Assembly: GCF_900187355.1 (NCBI RefSeq) | Contig: NZ_LT906451.1 | Location: 2,415,001 to 2,479,000, forward strand | From: Legionella lansingensis | GTDB lineage: Bacteria > Pseudomonadota > Gammaproteobacteria > Legionellales > Legionellaceae | DNA length: 64,000 bases | Direction: 5' to 3' | In this document: piece by piece, positions 45,695 through 54,924 of the stretch | Numbering within the stretch: the first letter of the stretch is position 1 | How the letters are laid out: every line of letters starts with the position of its first letter | Translations under genes and position numbers: made by a program | Notes under the pieces: generated by a model | Seen by the model: the letters and a program-made list of their open reading frames with translations, nothing else | Told to the model about the DNA's origin: nothing | Databases searched by the model: none

Positions 45695-46594
45695 CTATGA
45701 CGTTCCTTTTCCTTCGTTCTTAACTTCATGATGGAGCCAATAATTAGCGATATCAATGCGTCGCGTTAGCCATATATTGGAAAATTGTTTTAAATAATCA
45801 ATGAACTGTTTAACAGCCATGCAACGTCCAGGGTGCCCAGATATTCTGGCATGAAGGCCTATCGTCATCATAGCTGTCCTTTCTTCCTGGTATAAGTAGT
45901 CAAATGTATATTTGAGATGTTTAAAAAATTCCTCCCCATGGGAAAAGCCTGGGGAGGTGCTGAAACGAAAATCATTACAATCTAGAGTATAAGGAATGAT
46001 CAAATGCTGACCTTCAAAGTAAGGTAGATCGTCAGCATAACTTTCTGAATCATAAACAAAGCCGCCAATCTCTAATAACAAGTTGCGAGTGTTCTTACTT
46101 CGCCTTCCGGTGTACCAACCTTGTATGGATTTGCCTGTATGTTCTTGTATGGTTTCCTTGCATTGTAGAATATGTTTTTTTTCTTCTTCTTTAGGGACGC
46201 GAGTATAATCTATCCATCGCCATCCATGCCCAGCAATCTCATGGTTTGCGGTCTTTAAGTAATTGCATAACTCGTCATTCAAATTTAGCGCTAGCCCCGT
46301 TGCAAAAAAGGTGAGCGGGATGTTCTCTTTATCGAATAACCTAAGTAAACGCCACACACCAGCACGACTACCATATTCGAACAAAGATTCCATGCTTAAG
46401 TTACGCATTCCTGCCGGTTTCTTTGCCAGAGGAAATTCACCCCCATAAACTTCAGCCTGTTTGTCCCCATTTAAAGGGGTAAGCTCAGCCCCTTCTTCAT
46501 AATTCAACACAAAATTAACAGCGATCTTGGCTTGATTGGGCCAGTATATGATTGGTGTCTCTCGTCCATACCCCACCATGTCGCGAATCATCAT
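45695..46594 (-). CDS. PuuE-like polysaccharide deacetylase family protein
   Basis: A 299-residue NodB-fold protein. DMVGYGRETPIIYWPNQAKI and NFVLNYEEGAE at the N-terminus, LTFFATGLAL and HEIAGHGWRW match the PuuE/allantoinase branch rather than chitin or peptidoglycan deacetylases. No signal peptide, so it is cytoplasmic. Start at 46594 is directly after the GNAT stop, so the two form an operon. Purine breakdown is possible, but no other allantoin genes are nearby. Confidence 0.82.
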   Translation of the reverse strand: MMIRDMVGYGRETPIIYWPNQAKIAVNFVLNYEEGAELTPLNGDKQAEVYGGEFPLAKKPAGMRNLSMESLFEYGSRAGVWRLLRLFDKENIPLTFFATGLALNLNDELCNYLKTANHEIAGHGWRWIDYTRVPKEEEKKHILQCKETIQEHTGKSIQGWYTGRRSKNTRNLLLEIGGFVYDSESYADDLPYFEGQHLIIPYTLDCNDFRFSTSPGFSHGEEFFKHLKYTFDYLYQEERTAMMTIGLHARISGHPGRCMAVKQFIDYLKQFSNIWLTRRIDIANYWLHHEVKNEGKGTS

Positions 46595-47449
46595 CTATCC
46601 TAATTCTAGTGAAGTTATGCCATAAATCTGCTTACTTGGAAGGTCCGCCGGTTGCCCTCTCAAATACATTCTTGCGGTTTGGAATACTTTTTTTAATGGA
46701 TAGCGCTTAATCAAGACCTCAGTAGCATTAGGGTTATTGTCAGGGATATCGATAAAAACGTCCTCACCTTGAGCATGATGTACTAACGTTAAGAACAATG
46801 TTTCTGCTATATTTGGATTATCCGCAAATAAAGGTCCGATTTTAAACCCATTTTGACAAGCTCTTAGTACACCATAACCACAAAGCTTCCCTCCACTAAC
46901 ATAACCCAGGCTAGCACCCTCTGGCTGTTTGATCCAACATTTCAAGAAAACTTCACGTGGGGCTGGAAAATGCAGGCGGTCATAAGTACAAAGCCTATTA
47001 AAATCAATAGCTGACAACGGAATGATCTTCTCATCAACATGTTCAAGAGTAGGTATATTCTTTACAAGATAACGATTATTGTAATGCGCAATTCTATAGC
47101 CAAGACGGGCATATTTATCGAGCATATTGATAACCCCATCTAGTCCTGCATTGCGTTGGCCTATATAAGCTAAACGTGCCTGTGTTAATGCCAATCCATA
47201 GCCATGCCCTCGGTAAGTTTTATTAACCATATAAAAACCACAGAACGCAAATTGTGCATCATAGACTACCGCAGAACCAACAGCGATGATTTGATCATTT
47301 AATTTACCAGCAAAAAAGCCTTTTGGATCTGTTTGATAAAAGCATGCAAGATCATGCAAACCAGGATTCCAACCCTCCTGAGTAGCCCATTCTATTGCAC
47401 AGCCGAGCTCCTCTTGGGTCATGCGCTCCACTCTGAAATCCTTTTCCAT
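46595..47449 (-). CDS. GNAT-family acetyltransferase with C-terminal extension
   Basis: A 284-residue protein. Residues 1-130 form a GNAT domain with FCGFYMVNKTYRGHGYGLAL as the acetyl-CoA loop. The C-terminal half (from about 140) resembles the second domain of YitH-like acetyltransferases (GYGVLRACQNGFKIGPLFAD). It is transcribed before the PuuE-like gene with no gap. Substrate unknown. Confidence 0.8.
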   Translation of the reverse strand: MEKDFRVERMTQEELGCAIEWATQEGWNPGLHDLACFYQTDPKGFFAGKLNDQIIAVGSAVVYDAQFAFCGFYMVNKTYRGHGYGLALTQARLAYIGQRNAGLDGVINMLDKYARLGYRIAHYNNRYLVKNIPTLEHVDEKIIPLSAIDFNRLCTYDRLHFPAPREVFLKCWIKQPEGASLGYVSGGKLCGYGVLRACQNGFKIGPLFADNPNIAETLFLTLVHHAQGEDVFIDIPDNNPNATEVLIKRYPLKKVFQTARMYLRGQPADLPSKQIYGITSLELG

Positions 47450-47624
47450 TGCAGCGCTCCCTAATGAAAAATTAGCGAATAACTATATCAATTAGCCTTA
47501 CCCTTGCTGGCTATTTAAAGCAAAATGTCATCCAAATTATACTCAACTTAAAGCCAGAATGTCTTATCGTATTGCAAAAGCAAAGAAATTCCAGCTGATA
47601 AATTTCAGTGTTGCAAGGAAAGCA

Positions 47625-47647
47625 ACTATCCTTATTAATAGGATAGT
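47625..47647. promoter_or_regulatory. Inverted repeat upstream of the 177-residue membrane protein
   Basis: ACTATCC-ttattaata-GGATAGT has perfect 7-base arms and an almost palindromic spacer, 31 bases before the ATG at 47678. It looks like an operator, but no regulator can be assigned. Confidence 0.45.
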
Positions 47648-47677
47648 GCAGTTTGAGTGCATTAAAGGGAGATTACT

Positions 47678-48211
47678 ATGGCTAGCTTACCTACTAAAAC
47701 GATAAGTGCCATTGTCAGCAGTGAAGGCGTATTAGAATTGATTATCAATAAATTAACGGAAAAAACTGTCGCTCGTCACGATATAAGTGTCCAGGGTTCT
47801 CCAGCAGCAGTTGCTAGTGAATATGGAGAAGCCTATGTAGGACCTGAGGAGATCCAGAAAAGTTCTCATCCGCCCAAGAGAGAATCTTTCCTTCGCGATG
47901 ATTTTGGTTGGGTTATTGGTTTTTCCTTTGCTATCCCGGTCTTTATCTGTGTAGTCATTGGCGTTTTTCTCATTGGCGATGTACGCTCCCCCTCTGATAA
48001 TTTATTTTACGGGCTTCTGGGCGCAATAATCGGTGCGATTAGTGGAGCTCTTCTCGCAAAGTTCGTAAGAAATCATCAGATCGAACAGATAAGAAAACAA
48101 GAAAGAAAAGGAGGTTTCGTACTTTGGATAACCGTGACTACTGATGAGCAAATGGATGAAGCTATTAAAATTTTAGAGGGATATCACGCACGCCAAATCC
48201 AAGTCACTTAA
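47678..48211 (+). CDS. Two-segment membrane protein of unknown function
   Basis: A 177-residue protein with two membrane segments (FSFAIPVFICVVIGVFLIG at about 87-105; LLGAIIGAISGALLAKFV at about 114-131), the second glycine-zipper-like. The C-terminal part (GGFVLWITVTTDEQMDEAIK) resembles the small alpha/beta module of general-stress membrane proteins. GGGAG lies 7 bases before the ATG. Function unknown. Confidence 0.75.
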   Translation: MASLPTKTISAIVSSEGVLELIINKLTEKTVARHDISVQGSPAAVASEYGEAYVGPEEIQKSSHPPKRESFLRDDFGWVIGFSFAIPVFICVVIGVFLIGDVRSPSDNLFYGLLGAIIGAISGALLAKFVRNHQIEQIRKQERKGGFVLWITVTTDEQMDEAIKILEGYHARQIQVT

Positions 48212-48239
48212 AGAGGTTATAAGATGGAGCTTGCAGAAA

Positions 48240-48557
48240 TTATTTAGGCTTTAATGAACTGTTTGATCCTTGGTCTTTTATGAAATCTATCATTTCTTGA
48301 TTATTGTTAATTTCAGCCCAATTCATAGGTGTTTGACCCATGCCATCACTGAGATTTAAATCCGCACCATTCCCCACTAAAAATTTTAACATGTCTAAGT
48401 TATTTTGTTTTGCAGCGATCAATGCTGGTGTAAATCCGTATTGGTTTTGAGCATTCACATTATCATGATGTTTAATAATCCACTTAACCTGATCAAGGTT
48501 TCCATCCAAAACAGCCTCGCATAAACTTTGGTCCATTAAGTCGGTTTTACGTCTCAT
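48240..48557 (-). CDS. Small ankyrin-repeat protein
   Basis: A 105-residue protein built almost entirely of three ankyrin repeats (LCEAVLDGNLDQVKWIIKHH; YGFTPALIAAKQNNLDMLKF; MGQTPMNWAEINNNQEMIDF). It is divergent from the 571-residue orphan and shares its 167-base upstream region. AAGAGGAA precedes the ATG. It could be a small effector, an antitoxin-like binder or a fragment; no convincing PmrA box is seen on this side. Confidence 0.8.
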   Translation of the reverse strand: MRRKTDLMDQSLCEAVLDGNLDQVKWIIKHHDNVNAQNQYGFTPALIAAKQNNLDMLKFLVGNGADLNLSDGMGQTPMNWAEINNNQEMIDFIKDQGSNSSLKPK

Positions 48558-48648
48558 AATTTATTCCTCTTTCTGATGAATCGTGTTCCTCAATGCATTA
48601 TCAAATTGTTAAAACGCTTCTCAATGAAAATGGTGATTACTTCGCGCT

Positions 48649-48681
48649 CTTAATGTTTACATAATATACGACATATATAAT
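48649..48681 (+). promoter_or_regulatory. PmrA-box-like promoter of the 571-residue orphan gene
   Basis: CTTAATGTT-TA-CATAATATA (48649-48668) matches the tandem PmrA element with one core mismatch in the second half. TATAAT (48676-48681) follows after 7 bases, the same spacing as at 17730 and 24628. Confidence 0.65.
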
Positions 48682-48702
48682 CAAAGCAAAGGAAGTTTGT
48701 GA

Positions 48703-48750
48703 ATGGATAACGCCCTAACTGGACATGAAATGGGCAAAAATTTGGATTAA
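48703..48750 (+). other. 15-codon ORF overlapping the 5' end of the 571-residue gene
   Basis: An ATG at 48703 with ideal Shine-Dalgarno spacing (7 bases) encodes MDNALTGHEMGKNLD and stops at 48750. It could be a leader peptide, or the true start of the long gene followed by a one-base insertion in the A5 tract at 48736-48740. Confidence 0.4.
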
Positions 48751-50440
48751 CTTTCGAATTTGGGTAATGATTATGTTTCGTGTCCAATCAAATAAAAAAT
48801 CCCCAGTGGTGGCAATTACATTCTATTCTAGGCGAATTGATAATAATCCTGGATACCATACAGGAATTTTTAGCGCAGCTAACAAAAAAGATATTTTGCG
48901 GTTAAAGGAAGGCCTGGAACTTGCTGCTACAAAAAGAGGGAAGACACTGCCTCAGGTGGAAATTACTTTATTTCTTGTTCCAGACTGGAGGAAGGGAGAA
49001 GACTATACATCACCATCTTATCTAGAAACAAAACAAAAAATGCTTGATGAAGCCAGGAAATTTTACGGAGAAGGAATTCTCATTAAAGATTTTCTACAGA
49101 CAAAGGTTTCAAAAGCAGAGCTTGATTTCTTAAGAAATTGCGAATCTATGGGGAGTGTTGCAGATATCTTAAAAACCCGAACTATCATTGATAGTAAGGG
49201 TCGTCCCTGCTTGCAAACCGATTCTAATGTGACCTGGGCTAATAATGATTTTGATAAGCTATATGAATTAACTTTTGAGCAAGACGAGGATGCTTTTAAC
49301 GCAAGCCGATGTTCTGAAGTATATGTTTCTGCTCATAACAAATTGGTGTTTACAGGCTCTAACAGTGATCTTCCTTCTATTTTTGAAAAAACGTTAACCG
49401 AATATTGTCTTAATTATAATTCCGACCCATGGCATAAAAATGCGAATTGTAATGGAGTCTACGATATTGCTTTCTGTGAAGGCATGTGTCAGCACGGACT
49501 TACTTTCAGAGTTAGGGTTGAGGACAAGTATAACAAAGGTAAGACTTTCGATTTTTATCCCGCAAAATTACAGGATCCTCGTTATAAACTCATGCCTTTG
49601 GTTATCGCCTGCCAACGAGAAAGTTGGCGTGCAGGCATGGCGCCTCCAGATCCTGTTGTAGTAGAATTAACTGGCGGCTTAACCTTAGCTAATAATGATA
49701 AAAAACCAGCTCTGGAAGTTGAAATTAACGGCGTTCAATATGGTTATTATCATTTTAAAAGCCTGGTGAGAGTATTTACCAATTTACCAAGTTGGCATGC
49801 GGACGAAACCAAACAGAGGTATTCTTCTCAAACAAAAGATTATTTTACTGGTGCTGAGTATGCACGTAATCTATTTGTAAGTAAGCAAGATACTCATTTA
49901 TGTATGAAAATTCTTGTTAATTACTATAATGCGGTTTTAAAAGCTGCTCTGGATGGGGAGCTCAAAGAAGGTGCGCGTTCAGTCAAAATATTAGCACAGC
50001 TCATTCCTAATAATGCTGCTGGAAATCAATTATGTATCATCTTATTTCGATGTACGGTAAGTGAATTACATTCTAATCCACTACAACTTGCTAAATTGCC
50101 TGTTGAGCATCTTCAAAGCTCAAGCCTAGCAATAGTTCATGTGGCAGTAACACCTACCTATTTGCAAACTGTTGCCCCCAACTGTGTTGGCAAAGGCCCT
50201 TATTCTTTCTTTGTGCCTTCAATGAATCGTCTTGAAAAATTGATGATGGAAAAAAATTTGCAGTTGCTTGCAAAAGCGGCAGATAACCTTCCGGCCAAAG
50301 AACATAGAGAAATCGTCGAATTTTTAAAATCCTTGCCACAAGAACAGCTCGAACAAATTAAGGGTGAGTCAAAGACTGCTCAACAGGTTTTTGATGAAAA
50401 ATATGGTTTAGTGCCTTTTACTCCTAATGGAAGCAAATAA
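48725..50440 (+). CDS. 571-residue orphan protein; candidate Dot/Icm effector
   Basis: A soluble protein I do not recognise; no signal peptide or membrane segment. VVAITFYSRRIDNNPGYHTG starts the well-composed part. The C-terminus is Glu/Gln-rich (LPQEQLEQIKGESKTAQQ), like known Dot/Icm signals. The start is unclear: the frame opens at 48719 and offers ATG at 48725, 48767 and 48773. The only strong ribosome-binding site (AAAGGAAG, 48688-48695) serves an ATG at 48703 in another frame, which stops after 15 codons. The PmrA-like promoter supports an effector role. Confidence 0.8.
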   Translation: MKWAKIWINFRIWVMIMFRVQSNKKSPVVAITFYSRRIDNNPGYHTGIFSAANKKDILRLKEGLELAATKRGKTLPQVEITLFLVPDWRKGEDYTSPSYLETKQKMLDEARKFYGEGILIKDFLQTKVSKAELDFLRNCESMGSVADILKTRTIIDSKGRPCLQTDSNVTWANNDFDKLYELTFEQDEDAFNASRCSEVYVSAHNKLVFTGSNSDLPSIFEKTLTEYCLNYNSDPWHKNANCNGVYDIAFCEGMCQHGLTFRVRVEDKYNKGKTFDFYPAKLQDPRYKLMPLVIACQRESWRAGMAPPDPVVVELTGGLTLANNDKKPALEVEINGVQYGYYHFKSLVRVFTNLPSWHADETKQRYSSQTKDYFTGAEYARNLFVSKQDTHLCMKILVNYYNAVLKAALDGELKEGARSVKILAQLIPNNAAGNQLCIILFRCTVSELHSNPLQLAKLPVEHLQSSSLAIVHVAVTPTYLQTVAPNCVGKGPYSFFVPSMNRLEKLMMEKNLQLLAKAADNLPAKEHREIVEFLKSLPQEQLEQIKGESKTAQQVFDEKYGLVPFTPNGSK

Positions 50441-50499
50441 GTCCCTTAGGATCGTTCCCTAAACAGTGAAAACAGAGTCGACATGTGAGTTCCATGTAG

Positions 50500-52326
50500 C
50501 TAGTCTAGGATCCCCATGTTCGAATCATTTCTCATTTCCTTATCATCCTCCGAGAGCTCTTGCCTTAGCTTAAAAAACCTTTGCGTAATGGCTGTATATG
50601 ATCGTGTACAGTCTTCACTCAATAAGTTAGTTACGGGTTCACCAGGATTTATTGAATTCCTCATTTCAAGCTGCTTTACGATGTGGTTCTTTAAATTTAA
50701 GCTCAACGTAGACGTCTCTTTAAATGTCTCAATTTCTTTCATAAAAAAGTCGTGATATTCTTCCCGTAATAACCCTAGTTTTCGCTTAATTTCTTTAATT
50801 ACATCAACTTGCTCAACTTCTTTTATAGCAAAACAGCCAAAGAACTGTGATAGAAATTTGCAGAGTTTTATTAGAAAGCTATCATGTGCACTTAGAAACG
50901 CTGCAGCTTTTATATCCAAGCTTTCAATCTCTCTAAGCTTCTCCTGTCTATTACTAGCAAGTTGCAGTAATTGCTTATACGCTTCTAAGCTAGCTATCGT
51001 ACCTTCAGTAGCCGCTCTTAAGGGGAGTACTTCAGCCGAGAGATTAGTTAATAATTTCTCAAACTCCGATTGACCAGCAGACAATGTCTTTATTAACTTT
51101 TTAAGCTGGTCCTCGTTTTGATTTAACGCTTGCCCTAGATTATGTATGTAGCTTGTGGCCAAAGATTTCACATAAGCTTTGCACTCACTATCCAAGGTCT
51201 GAGGAAGAATACTAATCACTGCATCTTGCGTTTGTTCAGACATGGTCAAACGCATTGTTGAAGCAGGCAGTGCTGTCAACCAACTTCCTACATACTGAAT
51301 AGAAGCAGACATTTGTTGATAGCCATCCGGTTTCTTTAATTGATCAATTTTTTTAAGTACTTCTCTTCTTGAGTCTTCTTCAAGGTTAGCTATAAATAGC
51401 TTAAAGCTATCTTCGTTATTCTGTAAAAGTTCTAAAAAGTATTTTCTTCCGGTGACCTGATGTTCGTTTGTATGTAAGATAGTAAGGATTGTCTGAGCAA
51501 GAGCGATTTGTGATCTAAGTTCGTGATTTCTTTGAAGGGTGGTAACTAATGTCATCACTTTTAGCACATAGTCTTTCAGCGTATCTATCTTTTGCAAAAC
51601 AGAATCCGCATCCTCCATGGACTCTTGCTTTAGAAGTTGCAAATACCGTTCATTGAGATATTCAGCTACTGTCTGGGGTGAAGAAAGTACAGTAGGTAAA
51701 ATCTCTGTTTGGAGCTGACTAACCTTCTTGCTGATTTGCTCAAGCAAATCTTTAAGTGCCTCCTCAAATACGTCCAGTTCAATACCTACTAATTTAGCAG
51801 TTGCTTTTTTTGCCCAAGGGTAATACTGACTTAACGAAATAGTTAATGTTTTTAAGAAAACATAGAAAGCACAGCATAGGTATTTTACATGCTCAGGGTT
51901 ATTGCGATTTGCGGTGAATTTTTCCAGCCATAATGTTGAGTTTTTTACCAATCCCTCTAATTTTTCTTGTGTTTGAACACGACTTTCAAGATAAAGTCCT
52001 GCAATATTGTACGTGATTTTTTCTAATAGAATCTTTTCCTCAGACTCTTCGAGACGTAAGAGTCCTGAATCCTCTATATAAACTTCCAGTATGAGCTTGC
52101 AGTAAAGCAAAGAACCATAATTTAGTTCCCCATAAGAAGCAAACTTTTTATATGGAGGGGAATAGCTGTCCTTCAGCTCTTGATTGATTTTTTCTATATT
52201 AAGAGCGCTACTCACATAGTTAGCGATTTCAACAGCAGTCTTTAATCTTAATTCTTCATTTTTAGCCTCTTTTAAGCGCCAGCGAGTAAAATAATCACGA
52301 AACCGCCCCTCCAGTTGCCCCGGCAC
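50500..52326 (-). CDS. Large coiled-coil orphan protein; possible Dot/Icm effector
   Basis: About 608 residues from GTG 52326, which has GGAGG upstream (52331-52335); the frame extends to a TTG at 52389 without a ribosome-binding site. Mostly helical and charged with likely coiled coils (ENLGQALNQNEDQLKKLIKT; LQLASNRQEKLREIESLD). One short hydrophobic patch (FLSQFFGCFAI) lies near the last fifth. The tail ELSEDDKEMRND is acidic. No homologue is recognised. Effector status rests on genus, location and composition only. Confidence 0.75.
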   Translation of the reverse strand: MPGQLEGRFRDYFTRWRLKEAKNEELRLKTAVEIANYVSSALNIEKINQELKDSYSPPYKKFASYGELNYGSLLYCKLILEVYIEDSGLLRLEESEEKILLEKITYNIAGLYLESRVQTQEKLEGLVKNSTLWLEKFTANRNNPEHVKYLCCAFYVFLKTLTISLSQYYPWAKKATAKLVGIELDVFEEALKDLLEQISKKVSQLQTEILPTVLSSPQTVAEYLNERYLQLLKQESMEDADSVLQKIDTLKDYVLKVMTLVTTLQRNHELRSQIALAQTILTILHTNEHQVTGRKYFLELLQNNEDSFKLFIANLEEDSRREVLKKIDQLKKPDGYQQMSASIQYVGSWLTALPASTMRLTMSEQTQDAVISILPQTLDSECKAYVKSLATSYIHNLGQALNQNEDQLKKLIKTLSAGQSEFEKLLTNLSAEVLPLRAATEGTIASLEAYKQLLQLASNRQEKLREIESLDIKAAAFLSAHDSFLIKLCKFLSQFFGCFAIKEVEQVDVIKEIKRKLGLLREEYHDFFMKEIETFKETSTLSLNLKNHIVKQLEMRNSINPGEPVTNLLSEDCTRSYTAITQRFFKLRQELSEDDKEMRNDSNMGILD

Positions 52327-52389
52327 ATATCCTCCAAATAACTCTAGATTCACTATTAATTTACATACGGATATTCTGCTAGTTTGCAA

Positions 52390-52746
52390 GACAAAAGGGA
52401 CAACAGTAAACTCTTTTTTACCATGCGAATATTTGTAGTAATTTTAACTAGGATGGAGGAATCGCAAGGACTAAGAGCGTTTTGATGCTGAGCTTAAAAA
52501 AATAGATAGTATTCTTGTCTCAGTTCTATTTTAGAACGATGGACGCCTCCTGAGATGCTTTAGGCTTCTTAATAAACTCTAAGCTTGCACACCACATCTA
52601 CAAGTCTGGCCCCTAGATAATCCTGTTAGCCGGACAAGAAATACCATCTATGCTTAAAAAATAAGCTACTACAGCATTAAAGGCAACCGATAAATTGTTA
52701 ATTAATTGCAAAAGCTGCTTCATTCTTGACCGCGTTGTTGCAACAC
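52390..52746. other. Intergenic stretch without recognisable gene
   Basis: About 350 A+T-rich bases between the coiled-coil gene and the heptosyltransferase gene. I see no tRNA, hairpin with T-tract or ORF of note, and no tandem PmrA element. It must hold the promoter of the coiled-coil gene. Confidence 0.5.
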
Positions 52747-53760
52747 TCAAGACATCACTATAGCAAGCTTGTCTAGCACGTCATCAACCTGGATTAATTT
52801 CATCGCATCTTCCCCATGAACTTTGGTACCCCACGAGTTATCTTTAGATTGATGAAGAATCGTAGCTACTGCTTGCGGGTAACAGTTAACAACAAGGTGC
52901 TTAAACGTATAGGGTCCTGAAATTTCAGGATTGGTAACCGCATGTAATGCCACCACAGGTGTTCCCACTGCTGTCGCCATATGAGATGGCCCTGTATCGG
53001 GACATAGCACAGCTTGAGATTGTTTAATAACAGCCAGTAATTGTTTTGGCTTCGTTTTGCCTACGAGATCATGGCAAGACACTTGTTTGAGTATTTCATC
53101 AGCCAATGTCCTATCAAAAGAGCCAGGTCCACCCGTTAAAACAACTTGAGCTTGCCAACGTTGCTGTGCCTCTTTTATCACAGCAACGTAACGCTCCACA
53201 GACCAAGTTCTTTCTGGCTTACTCGCTGCAGGATTTATAAGTAGAATAGGCCCCTGTGCAGGTAAATGAGCTCTTGCCCACTCACAGTCTGCCTGCGTAA
53301 TGGGTAAATCCCAGTGTAGCTTTAAATCCTGGAAGCCCAAAACTTGAGCGAATTTCAAAAAAGCTTCGAGCGTATGATCGTTTCCTGCTGCGATCGTTTC
53401 TTTAATGAACCACCGATGTCCATCTTTCCCCCGATGTGCATCAAAGCCGATTTTTCGCGATGCGCGAATGAATGGGTATAAAAGATTAGCACGCAAACTT
53501 GCTTGCGCTGCTAGAAGCACATCAAACGACCGTCCCCTTAATTGTTTCTTAAATCGCCAATAGTCAGCCAAATTATTTGGCTTGTTGATAACGATAAAAT
53601 CAATGCCATCCATTCCCTCAACGAGATCATAAGCAGGGCGAGAGATAACCCAGGTAATTGAAGCATTGGGTAAATTGGCTTGCAAAGTGCGAATTAATGG
53701 CACTAGCATCAGCGCATCACCCAATGCTGATAAGCGCACAACACAAATCGATTTAATCAT
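52747..53760 (-). CDS. Glycosyltransferase family 9 (heptosyltransferase-like)
   Basis: A 337-residue protein of the WaaC/WaaF family. CVVRLSALGDALMLVPLIR is the typical N-terminal loop, PAASKPERTWSVERY contains the acceptor motif, and LCPDTGPSHMATAVGTPVVAL is the ADP-heptose site. It adds heptose or a related sugar to the lipopolysaccharide core. It overlaps the small zinc-finger gene by 8 bases. Confidence 0.9.
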   Translation of the reverse strand: MIKSICVVRLSALGDALMLVPLIRTLQANLPNASITWVISRPAYDLVEGMDGIDFIVINKPNNLADYWRFKKQLRGRSFDVLLAAQASLRANLLYPFIRASRKIGFDAHRGKDGHRWFIKETIAAGNDHTLEAFLKFAQVLGFQDLKLHWDLPITQADCEWARAHLPAQGPILLINPAASKPERTWSVERYVAVIKEAQQRWQAQVVLTGGPGSFDRTLADEILKQVSCHDLVGKTKPKQLLAVIKQSQAVLCPDTGPSHMATAVGTPVVALHAVTNPEISGPYTFKHLVVNCYPQAVATILHQSKDNSWGTKVHGEDAMKLIQVDDVLDKLAIVMS

Positions 53761-53947
53761 TTTTCAGGACAAAGCAGGCGCCACAATAAGGGCAAACTTC
53801 AGTTCCTGTTTTCTCAATAGGTAAATAAACCTTGGGATGGGCATTCCATAATTCCATCTCATTCGTCGGACAACTCAACGGTAAATCACGGTGACGAACA
53901 GTATAATTTTTTTTTGTACTCGCCGGTTTTTTTTTCGCTTTAGACAT
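53753..53947 (-). CDS. Small zinc-finger (CHCC) protein
   Basis: A 64-residue protein. ATG 53947 is chosen (GAGGAACA upstream). The C-terminal part has C-x..H-x..C-x2-C residues (SCPTNEMELWNAHPKVYLPI, then CPYCGACF), fitting the zf-CHCC family related to the complex I subunit NDUFS6. The N-terminal 20 residues are Lys-rich. Role unknown in bacteria. Confidence 0.85.
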   Translation of the reverse strand: MSKAKKKPASTKKNYTVRHRDLPLSCPTNEMELWNAHPKVYLPIEKTGTEVCPYCGACFVLKND

Positions 53948-53976
53948 CGTTGTTCCTCTAAATCTCAAGATTGCTA

Positions 53977-54924
53977 TCAGGAATCCGGAGTCTTATTATC
54001 CAATATTTCATGAAGAAGTGCTATGATTTTGCTTTTAATGTCTACGTAGTCCTCACAATCAAAAAAAACCCCATGTGGCCAGTTCCTAAGCCAAGTCAAC
54101 TGCCTTTTTGCCAGTTGACGTGTGGCCACAATGCCTTTATGGCGTAGCGTGTCATAATCATAATCGCCAGCAAGGTAATTAATAACCTGTCGATAACCAA
54201 CACTACGCATGGATGGGCAAGTCGGCGGTAACTGCCATTTTTGCAATAATTGGGCAACTTCACTAACAAAATCTTTTGCTAACATCTCCTCAAAACGCAA
54301 AGCGATCCGTTGGTGTAGCCAATCCCGGGATTCAGGGAATAAGATAATATTTACAAAACGATATTTAGCCGCTCCTTTTTGCTCAGACCAGAAAAAAGAT
54401 AAAGGCTTACCCGTTAATTGGAATACTTCTAAAGCCCGTTGAACTCGCTGCGTGTCATTGGGATGAATCCGCTCTGCTGATAAGGGGTCAATTTTCTTTA
54501 ATTGCTCATGCAAATAAGACCATCCATGATCTTCAGCCTGCCGCAGAAGCTCCACTCGAATAGCCTCATCAGCTTGCGGTAAAATGGCTAGACCTTGCTG
54601 TAGAGCATTGAAATACATCATCGTCCCACCCACCAATAAAGGAAGGTTACCTCGATCATAAATGGCCTCAATAAGCTCTACTGTATCTTCACAAAATTGA
54701 GCGGCTGAATAACTTTCCGGGGGGTCTAAAATATCAATCAAATGATGATGGGCGACTTTCAATTCCTCAGGACATGGCTTCGCTGTGCCAATATTCATTT
54801 CTTTGTAAATCATGGCTGAATCAACGCTAATGATCTCAAAGGGGAACAATCGCAGTAATTCGCAGGCCAATGCTGTTTTACCTGAAGCTGTTGGCCCCAT
54901 TAAACAAAAAACAGTCTTAGGCAT
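53977..54924 (-). CDS. miaA: tRNA dimethylallyltransferase
   Basis: A 315-residue enzyme adding a dimethylallyl group to A37 of tRNAs reading UNN codons. P-loop GPTASGKTALA, then SVDSAMIYKEMNIGTAKP and DTQRVQRALEVFQLTGKPLS are diagnostic. The start at 54924 overlaps mutL by 8 bases. It uses DMAPP, the product of the mevalonate/Fni route encoded at the other end of the window. Confidence 0.95.
   Translation of the reverse strand: MPKTVFCLMGPTASGKTALACELLRLFPFEIISVDSAMIYKEMNIGTAKPCPEELKVAHHHLIDILDPPESYSAAQFCEDTVELIEAIYDRGNLPLLVGGTMMYFNALQQGLAILPQADEAIRVELLRQAEDHGWSYLHEQLKKIDPLSAERIHPNDTQRVQRALEVFQLTGKPLSFFWSEQKGAAKYRFVNIILFPESRDWLHQRIALRFEEMLAKDFVSEVAQLLQKWQLPPTCPSMRSVGYRQVINYLAGDYDYDTLRHKGIVATRQLAKRQLTWLRNWPHGVFFDCEDYVDIKSKIIALLHEILDNKTPDS

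Noticed and set aside
48560-48640. PmrA box for the small ankyrin gene (TTTAACAAT-TT-GATAATGCA)
   Set aside because: Two core mismatches and no convincing -10 at the spacing seen in the other three promoters.
48736-48744. Programmed -1 frameshift heptamer A-AAT-TTG joining the 15-codon ORF to the long gene
   Set aside because: A -1 shift enters the wrong frame; the long ORF needs +1, so this mechanism does not work.
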